Assembly (NCBI GenBank): GCA_004557545.1
Contig: SFGV01000005.1
Span: forward strand, 1 to 63,297
Direction of reading: 5' to 3'
Length of the DNA stretch: 63,297 bases
Origin: Succinatimonas hippei
GTDB lineage: Bacteria; Pseudomonadota; Gammaproteobacteria; Enterobacterales; Succinivibrionaceae
Numbering within the stretch: position 1 is the stretch's first letter; every line of letters starts with the position of its first letter. Below the pieces are notes generated by a model. That model saw only the letters and a program-made list of their open reading frames with translations. It searched no databases and had not been told where the DNA came from. The position numbers were made by a program, and so were the translations under genes. Positions 16,898-25,471 of the stretch are shown one piece after another.

Positions 16898-17243
16898 GAG
16901 ATCCCTGCCTGAATTCACATTGATTTAAGCTCACACCCATCAAGTTTAGACTAATTCCTTTCAAAAACACAGTCATATGGAATAGCTGTAGCACGGATAT
17001 TTGCTCGGATGAGTAAGCCTCTCACCCAAAGTAGGAACACTGTCCATAAGAAAAGCTTGAACGAAAAGCACGCAATGCCATATTAAAGGAATTTCCCTGC
17101 CCGTCTCACCAAAAACGTGAAAACTTCACCAAAAAAGGATTTAACGAAAAGCTGACGATGCTGTATTACAATCGCACATGAAAATTCTTTGCGTCATTTC
17201 ACAGGCTCTGGTCTGTGATTGGTTATTCAACTTAGGAGCAGAA
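16898..17243. other. Divergent promoter region upstream of the polyamine-binding gene
   Basis: No gene is visible. The region contains two similar blocks 83 bases apart (17057-17087 and 17140-17170), each AACGAAAAGC followed by a TATTA hexamer-like box, and a dyad GTGAA-AAC-TTCAC (17117-17129) between them. These look like tandem promoter or operator copies for the gene at 17244. Confidence 0.45.
17057..17170 (+). promoter_or_regulatory. Duplicated promoter-like blocks with an intervening dyad
   Basis: Block 1 (17057-17087) starts TTGAACGAAAAGC and ends ATGCCATATTAAA. Block 2 (17140-17170) starts TTTAACGAAAAGC and ends ATGCTGTATTACA. Each could supply a -35/-10 pair. Between them GTGAA-AAC-TTCAC (17117-17129) is a perfect dyad. 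Confidence 0.35.
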
Positions 17244-18374
17244 ATGAAAAAGACCGCTGCGTTAATTGCAGGTCTGACCCTGTGCGCCGCGTCAGTCCAG
17301 GCGGCTGATCTTAACATCTGGAACTGGAGTGACTATATCGGAGCCAATACAGTTAAAGACTTTATAAAGGCTACCGGACTTAAGCAGACCAATTACGCTG
17401 TCTTTGATTCAAACGAGATGGTAGAGGCAAGACTGCTCTCTGGTCATTCCGGTTTTGACGCTATCAATACCCCTAGCTACTACATCCCGCGTCTTGCCAA
17501 GGCCGGCGCCCTGCAGAAGATCGATCACTCCAAGATCCCGATGTGGAATGAGCTTGACAAGACCCGCATGAAGAAGCTTGCCGAGATTGATCCTGATAAC
17601 GCCTACGCCTATCCGTATACCGAGATTTCAGTGGGCATCGGCTACAACAAAGGCAAGATCGAAAAGATTTTCGGAAAGGACTTTAAGGTGGATTCCTGGT
17701 CTTTCCTCTTTGACAAAAAGAACTCTGACAAACTCGCGCAGTGCGGTATAGCGGTGATCGATGAGCCTATTGAGGTTATTTCCGCCGTAATGCACTATCA
17801 GGGCAAGGATCCTACCTCTGAAAAGGCCGCTGATTACAAAGAGGCTCAGGCGGTATTAACTGATCTTGCCCGCAACACCTCATATTTCCATTCATCCCGC
17901 TACATCAACGATCTGGCCTCAGGCGAGGTCTGCGCCGTTATAGGCTATTCAGGCGATGTGCTTCAGGCAAGAGCCAGAGCCAAGACCGCCAATCCGGATA
18001 CCGACATTGAATACGTTGTTCCGAAAGAAGGCTCTCCTATGTGGTTTGACTGCTGGGCAGTTCCGGCCGATGCCGAGCACTATGACAACGCCATGAAATG
18101 GTTTAACTATCTCATAACTCCGGACAACGCGGCGGCGGTTGGCAACGAGATCCGCTATTTCATGCCCGTGACCAATGCCATTTCAAAGCTTGACAAGGAG
18201 TTGTCAGGAAATCCGAGTATCTTCCTGAGCGATGAGCTGATGTCGAAGATGTATCTGATGCAGCCTACCACCTCAAAGATGTCACGCATAACCAATCAGG
18301 TTTGGAACGCGATGAAGCTTGATTCTGCAAAGAAAGGCGATGACAGCTCCGATGACGCCAATGGCTGGGACTGA
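17244..18374 (+). CDS. Periplasmic polyamine-binding protein (PotF-like)
   Basis: This 376-residue extracytoplasmic solute-binding protein is similar to PotF, the putrescine receptor of the PotFGHI importer. The start is the ATG at 17244, with TAGGAGCAGAA upstream and a classical signal peptide (residues 1 to about 21, ending SVQAA). Mature-protein landmarks are LNIWNWSDYIGANTV, FDSNEMVEARLLSG, YFHSSRYINDLASGEVCAVIGYSGDVLQA and VPKEGSPMWFD, all aligning with PotF. No permease or ATPase gene is adjacent, so the remaining transporter subunits must be encoded elsewhere. Spermidine or another polyamine is possible as ligand. Confidence 0.9.
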   Translation: MKKTAALIAGLTLCAASVQAADLNIWNWSDYIGANTVKDFIKATGLKQTNYAVFDSNEMVEARLLSGHSGFDAINTPSYYIPRLAKAGALQKIDHSKIPMWNELDKTRMKKLAEIDPDNAYAYPYTEISVGIGYNKGKIEKIFGKDFKVDSWSFLFDKKNSDKLAQCGIAVIDEPIEVISAVMHYQGKDPTSEKAADYKEAQAVLTDLARNTSYFHSSRYINDLASGEVCAVIGYSGDVLQARARAKTANPDTDIEYVVPKEGSPMWFDCWAVPADAEHYDNAMKWFNYLITPDNAAAVGNEIRYFMPVTNAISKLDKELSGNPSIFLSDELMSKMYLMQPTTSKMSRITNQVWNAMKLDSAKKGDDSSDDANGWD

Positions 18375-18393
18375 CGAATAGCCATTTTGAGCT

Positions 18394-18424
18394 AAAGACC
18401 GGACAAAGCGATCCGGTCTTTTTT
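18394..18424 (+). terminator. Rho-independent terminator after the PotF-like gene
   Basis: AAGACCGGA and TCCGGTCTT form the stem, followed by a T-run to 18424. Confidence 0.9.
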
Positions 18425-18481
18425 GCGGTAAAGGATAAAGATCTTCATACTCATAGCCTGTTTCAAAACAGGCAGGCGAAA

Positions 18482-21196
18482 TCAGGACTTTCCGGGCTTT
18501 GAGCTACCGCAAAGAGAGATTGTCACGTTATTTATATCCGCGCCGGCGATATTCAGGATCACATGAAAAGCCTTCATTCCCTCAAGATGTCTGCGCGCTC
18601 TCATGGTCTCATTCCGAAGCGCTCTTGAGGCCAGATCTACAGGGCTTCCTTCAGGCACCACGTCACTGGGTACCAGCCTTATATGAACAGGGGTTGAGTG
18701 GTACAGGAAGGAGAACTTGGTCTCAAGGTTATGGGAAAATCCCGGATCCTGAATAAAGTAAATAAAACGGTTGGACATCGTAATCGTCCAGCGTGATTTG
18801 TCAGCCGGATCTATCTGTCTGACGCTGTTGATAAGCGCGCTGTAGACAGCGTCCTTATATCCGGCGCTTTCAATATCGCGAAGCCATGGATCAGTAGTAC
18901 GCACCAGAGGCATGAAATCCTGAGGTGTAAGCTCGCGCAGATTCTGATTGTCCTCAATCCTCTCTATTCTCTCAAGCTCGGCGCGCTGGGCAGGCGGCAT
19001 TTGCAACGGATCTCCATCAGTTACGGCGTATGACCTGTCATGACCACCAATGTCAGAGGTCTGTATTTCGTTTGACTGAATCTCATCTATGGTAACCCCG
19101 CCATGGCTGCTCTCTGCGACGCCTGAGCTTTGCTCCAGATCCTGTTCCTCGTCATCAAAGACACCGCTCTGACTTTCCTCCTGCGCGAAGTACTCAGCGG
19201 CTTCTTCCTCCTCAGGTGATGGAGCGTAAATGGCATAAGGATCAGCCTCCGGAGCATGAGTCTCATCACGAGGCTCCGGAGCTTTAAAATCACTATCGCT
19301 CGCAGATCCCTCCTTTGCGAGGGAGGAGATGACCGGAGTCAGCGGGCTGTTATTTGATATCGATCCGGATGACTGTTCCTGAGTTTTTTCAGATACAGGC
19401 AGATCTGGTGGTTCCGGGCTGGCATTACGTGAAACCGGCTCTGTGTTAATGAGGTCTGGGACTGGATTTAAATCACCTGGTGATGCTTTAGGGCTTTGAG
19501 CTTTTATATCCAAATCCGTTTGTGAATGCCCGGCTAAGGCGTCGAACTGAGATGTCGGCTCATCAAGCGTAACCTCGGACACGCTCACGTCATCTGAGAA
19601 AGGATCTGACATCAGCTTTAAGTGACGCGCTGAGCCCTTGTCAGCTGCTACAGTCTCTGAGTGGTTGTCAGGAGCAGCTGGTACTTCAGCCCTGATCTGT
19701 CGCGTCGTTACGGATCGCTGCTCTAAGTGCTCCTGCTCTTTTTCTTGAGACTCTTCTGCCGCGGCTTTTAGGTTCTCATCACTGTTTGCCGGCCTGACCT
19801 CTGAAGTGTTTTGAGCAGTCTTAGCTACAGGAGGTGTTGGATTGTTCTCTGCCGGCGCGCCGGAGTTTTTAGTTTCAGGCCCCGCGAATGCATGATCCTC
19901 AGCCTCAAGCTGGGCACGTGCCGCGTCCTGCGCCCTCTTTAACATCTCAGCTGCGCTCTCGCCTTCAAGTCTTACGCTACTAAGAGCATCAGAGGGCGCC
20001 GCTTTAAACATTAGAGGCGCTTTCGCTGGCTCATTCTCGGTCTTGTCTTCAAAATCCTCACGGGCGCTCTGAAGTATTTTTAAGGTCTCAGTGTCACTAA
20101 GCGGTTTTAAAGCTGACGCCGCGTTGCTTAAATCAGATGCCTGAGAGTTATTTGAAATTTCCTGTGAAACGCTGTTTCTACTGCCGTAATTCGGGGTAGT
20201 GCCATTATCAGACGGAGTTTTTTCACTCTCTGAGAGCGGAGTATCGCTTTGCTCTCCACCCGCACGCTGCAGAGCATCGCCAGAACCTCCGGCAAAGGGA
20301 TCCAGCGGGTCTGAGACACTCTCATCAACCGTTATATTCGCGGGAATGTAATCCCGCTTGGCAAGTCCCTTGGAAACCCCAATTTCCGCCGTCCTGCGAA
20401 TGCTCTGTCCAAGAGCCAGCAGTCTTGATCCGCTGTCATTGTTATTTTTTGAGGACGAGATGGTGTTCTCAAGCTCCGAGAGCTTTTCACGGACAAAATC
20501 GATGTAAGGGAGAACCTCCCTTAGCTTTGGCAACATCGAGTCCGGAAGCTCTGATCCTTCCTTATCATCATGGATCTCAGGAGCCTTCCACCTTGACGCG
20601 AGCGCCATATTGATATCACCTCGTTCATCCGCGGTCATACCGCGGTTGAGCATTGCGGCGTTTAAAATCGCGTGTTGCACGCTCTCAAGAGCTTCTATTG
20701 AGCCCCGATCAACGCTACCTGTGTTGTTTTGTCCATAGGCAGGCTCAGATTGGGTTATATTCTCCGCATAAGGTGGTTTAGCAACCGGGCTCTGAGGCTT
20801 ATTATCTGTTTGCCTGTCTGTTTTTTCCTCAGCAGGAACAGCGTCCTCCTGAACGTCCACACCAGATGAATTTGTACAAGAAGGATTGCCCGAAGCCTTT
20901 TCCTTAAGAGACTGGTTCACCTGCGCTGCAGCGCTTTCTCCTGACCGACCATCAGAACCTGTCAGGTCAGGGGCTGAAACCCCGGCTGTCTCAGCCTCAG
21001 CGTGTACGGCGTTTATAAGGGGCTGTCTGGTTAATCCTTGCCGAGGGGTTTGAAGCTTATCGACAAGCCCTACATGATCCAAGGGCCTGGTTAAGACAGG
21101 AGTAACCGTTTGTGAGAGTACAACAGTCTTTGTCCCAAGTGATGGGATTTCGAGAGAAATGGCAGGCTCAACCGGAGCAGCCTCACCTATCCACGC
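18482..21196 (-). CDS. dnaX: DnaX tau-specific part (linker and domain V), reached by -1 frameshift
   Basis: This frame is open without a stop from the A10 tract at the end of the upstream dnaX frame (21196) to 18482, and it lies in the -1 frame relative to that gene. It encodes about 904 residues. The last about 150 resemble tau domain V, which binds the polymerase alpha subunit (TPQDFMPLVRTTDPWLRDI and the block up to RALRNETMRARRHLEGM). The preceding about 700 residues are low-complexity, rich in Ser, Pro, Glu, Asp and Ala, and probably disordered. E. coli tau has only a short domain IV there. The sole candidate start inside (TTG at 21082) has no ribosome-binding site, so translation as an extension of DnaX is much more likely. 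Full tau would be about 1,273 residues versus 643 in E. coli. Confidence 0.82.
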   Translation of the reverse strand, partial: AWIGEAAPVEPAISLEIPSLGTKTVVLSQTVTPVLTRPLDHVGLVDKLQTPRQGLTRQPLINAVHAEAETAGVSAPDLTGSDGRSGESAAAQVNQSLKEKASGNPSCTNSSGVDVQEDAVPAEEKTDRQTDNKPQSPVAKPPYAENITQSEPAYGQNNTGSVDRGSIEALESVQHAILNAAMLNRGMTADERGDINMALASRWKAPEIHDDKEGSELPDSMLPKLREVLPYIDFVREKLSELENTISSSKNNNDSGSRLLALGQSIRRTAEIGVSKGLAKRDYIPANITVDESVSDPLDPFAGGSGDALQRAGGEQSDTPLSESEKTPSDNGTTPNYGSRNSVSQEISNNSQASDLSNAASALKPLSDTETLKILQSAREDFEDKTENEPAKAPLMFKAAPSDALSSVRLEGESAAEMLKRAQDAARAQLEAEDHAFAGPETKNSGAPAENNPTPPVAKTAQNTSEVRPANSDENLKAAAEESQEKEQEHLEQRSVTTRQIRAEVPAAPDNHSETVAADKGSARHLKLMSDPFSDDVSVSEVTLDEPTSQFDALAGHSQTDLDIKAQSPKASPGDLNPVPDLINTEPVSRNASPEPPDLPVSEKTQEQSSGSISNNSPLTPVISSLAKEGSASDSDFKAPEPRDETHAPEADPYAIYAPSPEEEEAAEYFAQEESQSGVFDDEEQDLEQSSGVAESSHGGVTIDEIQSNEIQTSDIGGHDRSYAVTDGDPLQMPPAQRAELERIERIEDNQNLRELTPQDFMPLVRTTDPWLRDIESAGYKDAVYSALINSVRQIDPADKSRWTITMSNRFIYFIQDPGFSHNLETKFSFLYHSTPVHIRLVPSDVVPEGSPVDLASRALRNETMRARRHLEGMKAFHVILNIAGADINNVTISLCGSSKPGKS

Positions 21197-21206
21197 TTTT
21201 TTTTTT
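21164..21206 (-). other. Programmed -1 frameshift signal in dnaX
   Basis: The sense strand has G-A10-G (21196-21207). Its end reads A AAA AAG in the zero frame, the same slippery heptamer used by E. coli dnaX. Zero frame continues for two codons and stops (TAG, 21187-21189). The -1 frame stays open for about 900 codons. A small stem, AGGCT/AGCCT (21164-21183), begins 12 bases downstream. Transcriptional slippage on the A10 run, as in Thermus dnaX, could do the same. A homopolymer miscount in the assembly is the alternative explanation. Confidence 0.7.
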
Positions 21207-22302
21207 CGGGTGTAAAGGCAAGAAGTCTTAAGACTGTCATGTCAAAGACCGATGAAGGCTCGGCCCCTGATGAAAGCTCGTTTACGCCTTCAAGCGCGAT
21301 CTGGTAGTAAAGCTGCAGATCCTTAGGATGCATGAGCTTTGCGTATTTTTCGAGAATGGCAAGCGGGGTCTGGAATAAATTAAGATGCTTTTGCCCTGTA
21401 AACTGGAAAAGGCAGAGATCATGGAAAAGACCGACCACGTTATCCAGCACAGCTTTGTAATTTGGCGATATGGCGCGCACCTTGTCAAGAAAAGCTCCAA
21501 GATCTGCCTGATTTGAGGTTATAAGATTTAAAAGTTCCTCTGAAAGCTCATCTCCCGCGTTTCCCAGCATGGCTATCACACTCTCACGCCTGAGACTTCC
21601 ACCGCCTAGAGCAATTGCCTGATCGCAAAGAGAGAGCGCGTCACGCATACTGCCGCGCGCGGCGATCGCGATAAGCGACGCCGCGTCGTTCTCACACGGT
21701 ATACCCTCACGCCCGGCGATTTTGCGGATTTGACCCGAGATCTCATCAGCGGTAAGCGCGGTCAGCTGGAACCTTACACAGCGCGAGAGCACTGTGGTCG
21801 GGATCTTCTGAGGATCGGTTGTAGCCAGAATGAACTTAACGTATGAAGGCGGTTCCTCGAGAGTTTTCAAAAGCGCGTTGAAGCTACTCGAGGTGAGCAT
21901 GTGCACCTCATCGATGATGTAGATCTTGTAACGGCCGCGTATCGGAGGATATCTGGTGTTCTCCAGCAACTGACGGGTATCCTCAACTCTGGTCTGGGAC
22001 GCGCCGTCAATCTCTATAACATCAGGATAGGTGCCACGGGAAATTTCAATACAGCTCTGGCACTTGCCGCATGGATGCGAGGACATTCCCTCCTCACACT
22101 CAAGACACCTGGCGATGATCCTGGCGATGGTGGTTTTACCTACGCCGCGGGTTCCGGTAAGCAGATAGGCGTGATGGACTTTTCCAACATCGATGGTGTT
22201 GGACAGAGCCGAGATCACTGATTTCTGCCCTACCACATCCTCAAAATTCTGCGGACGATACTTTCGCGCGAGTGCCTGGTATTCCGCCTGGTTCTCTGCC
22301 AT
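21187..22302 (-). CDS. dnaX: DNA polymerase III clamp-loader subunit DnaX, short (gamma-like) product
   Basis: This 371-residue zero-frame product has domains I-III of the clamp loader: Walker A GTRGVGKT (50-57), the four zinc-binding Cys C69-x8-C78-x2-C81-x2-C84, Walker B DEVH (131-134) and sensor SRC (173-175). It ends two residues after the A10 slippery tract, right at the domain III boundary (LLAFTPEKKKRG). It is therefore shorter than E. coli gamma (431 residues) and lacks the DnaB- and alpha-binding regions, which come only through the frameshift product encoded to 18482. The start ATG has AGGAT upstream. No recR/ybaB genes follow, unlike in E. coli, and apt lies directly upstream as in E. 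coli. Confidence 0.96.
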   Translation of the reverse strand: MAENQAEYQALARKYRPQNFEDVVGQKSVISALSNTIDVGKVHHAYLLTGTRGVGKTTIARIIARCLECEEGMSSHPCGKCQSCIEISRGTYPDVIEIDGASQTRVEDTRQLLENTRYPPIRGRYKIYIIDEVHMLTSSSFNALLKTLEEPPSYVKFILATTDPQKIPTTVLSRCVRFQLTALTADEISGQIRKIAGREGIPCENDAASLIAIAARGSMRDALSLCDQAIALGGGSLRRESVIAMLGNAGDELSEELLNLITSNQADLGAFLDKVRAISPNYKAVLDNVVGLFHDLCLFQFTGQKHLNLFQTPLAILEKYAKLMHPKDLQLYYQIALEGVNELSSGAEPSSVFDMTVLRLLAFTPEKKKRG

Positions 22303-22338
22303 GATGCGATCCTGTGCTATGTGTGCTGAATATCTGCG

Positions 22339-22908
22339 TTAATGCCCCGGGAAGGTCACTAATGATTTGACATCAACCCCGTATTTATCGACAAGCGCCT
22401 TGCGACCATTAAGTCCTTCAAGCTCTATAACAAACGCGCATCCGGCTATCTCACCGCCCTCTCGCTGGACTAACCTGATCATGGCATCCATGGTACCGCC
22501 GGTTGCCAGCAGATCATCCAGGATCAGGATCCTCTCGCCTTTTTTAATCGCGTCGGCGTGCATCTGAAGCTTGTTGGTACCGTACTCAAGGACATAATTC
22601 TCCTCAATGGTACGGCGGGGAAGCTTGCCTGGTTTGCGTATAAGTACAAAGCCCGCGCCAAGAGCCGCCGCCACCGGCGCCCCGAAGATATACCCGCGGG
22701 CCTCGGCTGAGGCGACCTTGTCTATTTTTAGATCCTTGTACAGTGAGACCAGCGAGCTTATCGTAAGTCCGAAAGCCTTGCGATCCTCGCACAGCGAGGT
22801 AACGTCTCGAAAGAGAATTCCCGGCTTAGGGTAATCAGGAATACTCTTGATTGAAGCCCTGATGATTTCGGCGTTCTTGTCAAACGCGTTGGTGCCAGAA
22901 GCGGCCAT
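22339..22908 (-). CDS. apt: Adenine phosphoribosyltransferase
   Basis: This 189-residue cytosolic enzyme converts adenine plus PRPP to AMP for purine salvage. The type I phosphoribosyltransferase PRPP motif RILILDDLLATGGTM is intact, and the flexible loop RKPGKLPRRTIEENYVLEYG is present. I chose the ATG at 22908 because it has GGAGA at good spacing. The frame extends upstream to 22995 but the extra residues are not enzyme-like. It lies 36 bases upstream of dnaX on the same strand, the same order as in enterobacteria. Confidence 0.96.
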   Translation of the reverse strand: MAASGTNAFDKNAEIIRASIKSIPDYPKPGILFRDVTSLCEDRKAFGLTISSLVSLYKDLKIDKVASAEARGYIFGAPVAAALGAGFVLIRKPGKLPRRTIEENYVLEYGTNKLQMHADAIKKGERILILDDLLATGGTMDAMIRLVQREGGEIAGCAFVIELEGLNGRKALVDKYGVDVKSLVTFPGH

Positions 22909-23093
22909 AATTGAAATCTCCAGCGTCAAATAAAACAAACCCGGGCACGCTCTTCGTGTCCGAAAAAAGAAAAACCGGATAAACCTTTCACCCAAAAGGT
23001 TATTATAAAGATGCTTTTTATTGCAGACAATGCCATCGCGCAGGGATGATCATTTGCGTAACCATCCGGAGCGGTAAAGCCACAGGGGGTTAT

Positions 23094-23765
23094 ATGCTAT
23101 ACAACACAGTGCTATTCGATCTTGACGGAACCCTGTTTGATACCGCGCCAGACATTTACGAGGCGTGCAATCACACTCTTGAGCTGTACGGTTATTCACG
23201 TGTCAGCAATGATCTTTTATCAGGCGGCATCTCCTATGGAATGCGCGCGATGTTAAGGCTTGGTCTTCCACCGCGTGATCATCTGAAGGCTGAGCGCGGT
23301 ACCCCAATGTATAAGGAGTTTGACGGTTATTACACAAAAAACTGCCATACGCTTACTAAGCCATTTGAAGGCATTCCTATGCTTATAATTGCTCTGTCAG
23401 AGCACGGCGTAACCACGGGTGTTGTCACCAACAAATACATGCACATGGTAAAACCGTTGTTCGCTCAATTTGACTTTACGCGCAGGTTTAAGACAGTTAT
23501 TGCGGGTGACAGCGCTCCTAACGCCAAGCCTGATCCGGAGCCACTGTTTATGGCGATGCGCGAATGCGGAGCACAGACCGGACATACCCTTTATGTCGGA
23601 GATACCCGCTCTGACGCGCTGACAGCCCGTAACGCCAAAGTGGCCTTCTGCGCTGTAAAATGGGGATATGAAGTTCCACCCTCCAATGACGCGGATGGTT
23701 CTGGCGCGTACTATACGGCAGAGCGCCCTGATGACATCCTAAAGATAGTGATGGGAAGTCTCTGA
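23094..23765 (+). CDS. HAD-family phosphatase, phosphoglycolate phosphatase-like
   Basis: This 223-residue haloacid-dehalogenase hydrolase has nucleophile Asp9 and acid Asp11 in VLFDLDGTLFDTAPD, a helical cap, motif II TGVVTNK and motif III/IV GDSAPNAKPDPEPL and YVGDTRSDALTARNA. It most resembles Gph, which removes 2-phosphoglycolate formed in DNA repair. The start at 23094 is preceded by AGGGGG. An earlier in-frame ATG at 23046 would add 16 unrelated residues. It is divergent from apt. Substrate specificity within this family is hard to call. Confidence 0.88.
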   Translation: MLYNTVLFDLDGTLFDTAPDIYEACNHTLELYGYSRVSNDLLSGGISYGMRAMLRLGLPPRDHLKAERGTPMYKEFDGYYTKNCHTLTKPFEGIPMLIIALSEHGVTTGVVTNKYMHMVKPLFAQFDFTRRFKTVIAGDSAPNAKPDPEPLFMAMRECGAQTGHTLYVGDTRSDALTARNAKVAFCAVKWGYEVPPSNDADGSGAYYTAERPDDILKIVMGSL

Positions 23766-23786
23766 TCGAATTTCAGGAAATATCTG

Positions 23787-24923
23787 ATGAAATTAAAGAA
23801 AATTGCCACTGCTCTTCTTGCCAACGCGATAGCCTGCCTGCCTTCCATGGCCGCTACCGTATACGAAAAAGATTCTACCGCGCTTGATATCTTTGGCAGG
23901 ATTGACGCCTCATACATGAATGATCATGCCGCGAGATCACTACGGGGAAATCTGCGTTCAACTAACGCGGGTGGAGACAATTCACTCTTAAATTCAGCGC
24001 GTTTTGGTATCTCTGGCCGCTCCAGGGTCAGCCAGAGCGTTCAGGCCATAGGCATGGCCGAGTGGGACATGCCGTTTAACCAGAATTCATCCGCGTCCGT
24101 ACGCTATATGTTCGCGGGAGTTAACGCCCAGCAGTACGGCACCCTAATCGCAGGACGCGGCAATGACGCCTATGCCGCGGTGGCGGGCGTCACCGATATT
24201 TTCGACATGCTCGACAACGAAAGCAATGACTACTATATCTTCGGAGACACCGTCCCGGGACAGATCATGTACAGCCTCTCGGCCTTGGGCTGGGACGCCA
24301 GAATCTCGGTGCAGAGCGCGGTTGAGAACGTAAATGGGCTTTTTAACATCGACTCAGGATGCGCTTTCTCGGTCGCGACCAGATTCAAGAGCGGTTTCTC
24401 ATTTGCCTACGGCGCCTCTTACACCGACTTCAGCTACGAGGAGGGTCAGGGAGACATGACCACTTTCTTCGGCGGTATGTATAAGAGAGCCCAGAAGGCT
24501 TCTGACAGCGTTTCAGAGTCAGAGTATGGGCTTGACCATCATCCAAGCTATAAAGTTAACAAAGGAATAGCCCTCTCATGGGGAAATCTGGGTGACGGGC
24601 TGTATATAGGCGCGCTTTTCAATGTTACAAGATACAAGGGACTGCCCCATCATCTGTATGATTACGAGCTTGCCACTGACTACACATTCTCATCAGGCTT
24701 TGAGATTAAAGCCGCCTATGGCGCGCAGCTGTATAACGGAGATCCAGTGATTGAGGATCTGACGGTTGGGCTTGCCTGGCATCCGGTACCGGCGTTTAAA
24801 ATCTACGCCGAAGGACAGTTTGATCTTGGAGCGAGCCCTTCAAAGCTCTATGGAGACACCTGGATAAAAGATCGCGCTCTTGGGGAGAGCAGGTTCAGCG
24901 CCGGAATGAGATACATGTTCTAA
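23787..24923 (+). CDS. Outer-membrane porin
   Basis: This 378-residue protein has a signal peptide (MKLKKIATALLANAIACLPSMAA) and a mature part of alternating polar/hydrophobic beta strands. It opens with FGRIDASYMND, which resembles the first strand of general gram-negative porins (FGxxxxxxxxD), and ends in a C-terminal Phe (FSAGMRYMF), the recognition signal for the BAM complex. Length suits a 16-stranded trimeric porin. It starts 21 bases after the phosphatase gene, but functional linkage is not implied. Pore specificity is unknown. Confidence 0.88.
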   Translation: MKLKKIATALLANAIACLPSMAATVYEKDSTALDIFGRIDASYMNDHAARSLRGNLRSTNAGGDNSLLNSARFGISGRSRVSQSVQAIGMAEWDMPFNQNSSASVRYMFAGVNAQQYGTLIAGRGNDAYAAVAGVTDIFDMLDNESNDYYIFGDTVPGQIMYSLSALGWDARISVQSAVENVNGLFNIDSGCAFSVATRFKSGFSFAYGASYTDFSYEEGQGDMTTFFGGMYKRAQKASDSVSESEYGLDHHPSYKVNKGIALSWGNLGDGLYIGALFNVTRYKGLPHHLYDYELATDYTFSSGFEIKAAYGAQLYNGDPVIEDLTVGLAWHPVPAFKIYAEGQFDLGASPSKLYGDTWIKDRALGESRFSAGMRYMF

Positions 24924-25084
24924 AACGCGATCTCTTCACGGCGATGGCAGCTGACAAAAACCTCGTCATCTCAAAGCAACACTGGGCGTTTTCTGAAATT
25001 AACTATCTTTTGGACTGACGTCTTGTTTTCCAATCAGATGATATAATGCCACTTGTTTGCAACAGGCTGGTGCGATGCCTTAAA

Positions 25085-25236
25085 TGGCAATGGAACTAAT
25101 CGGCATCGGCGGGAGTCTTCTTTAAATGAAGGAGCCGTGAAGCCACCCTTAAGTTCAGGCGGGCATCGCAGCGTTGCCCGTGTTTTAACCTAATCCGCCG
25201 GAAGTCCTCCACCTCTTAGGTGGGGGATGAAGGCGG
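25085..25236 (+). mobile_element. IS200/IS605-type right-end remnant A
   Basis: The segment has the look of the 3' end of a tnpB element: GGCGGGAGTCTTC, then a GGGCA/TGCCC stem near 25160, then the terminal hairpin CCTCCACCT-CTT-AGGTGGGGG (25206-25226). This is the typical subterminal palindrome of such right ends, in which a structured omega (right-end) RNA is encoded. No tnpB frame survives upstream. Confidence 0.5.
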
Positions 25237-25271
25237 GGCTGGCGAATTTACGTAAGTAATCGAGCATACAA

Positions 25272-25440
25272 TTGCTTGTTGTCTTATTTGGTAGTATAAG
25301 ATCATCAAATACCGTGGGTCGCACGGGAATTGACGCCTGTGGAGAGAGTGCAAGTCGCCGCAACTCTTCGGAGTATGCAGTGCTGTTCTCGTTGAAGCAG
25401 GAAGCTCCCGCCTCTATAGCTGGGGTACGTTCACTAAACG
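25272..25440 (+). mobile_element. IS200/IS605-type right-end remnant B with tnpB C-terminal scrap
   Basis: The short frame 25272-25475 reads SSNTVGRTGIDACGESAS and later SLKQEAPAS, the usual C-terminal signature of TnpB (TVG..x..ACG ... KQE). It is followed by GAAGCTCCCGCCTCTATAGC and TGGGGTACGTTCAC, a slightly mutated right-end hairpin with the canonical GTTCAC-like terminus near 25438. It begins directly after remnant A, so the two elements are adjacent or nested. Confidence 0.65.
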
Positions 25441-25471
25441 CTGTGAATGTCCCATTTTGGTACTGGATATT

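Larger units (their letters stand above)
24924..25471. other. Intergenic region filled with IS200/IS605 right-end debris
   Basis: No intact gene is present. Two adjacent remnants of IS200/IS605-family right ends occupy about 25085-25236 and 25272-25440 and are listed separately. The second stops about 30 bases before the DUF2057 gene, so the original promoter of that gene has probably been displaced. Confidence 0.6.

Noticed and set aside
18482..21082. Reading the long acidic frame as an independent gene starting at the TTG at 21082
   Set aside because: No ribosome-binding site precedes the TTG, the frame stays open upstream to the dnaX slippery tract, and the C-terminus resembles tau domain V, so an extension of DnaX explains it better.
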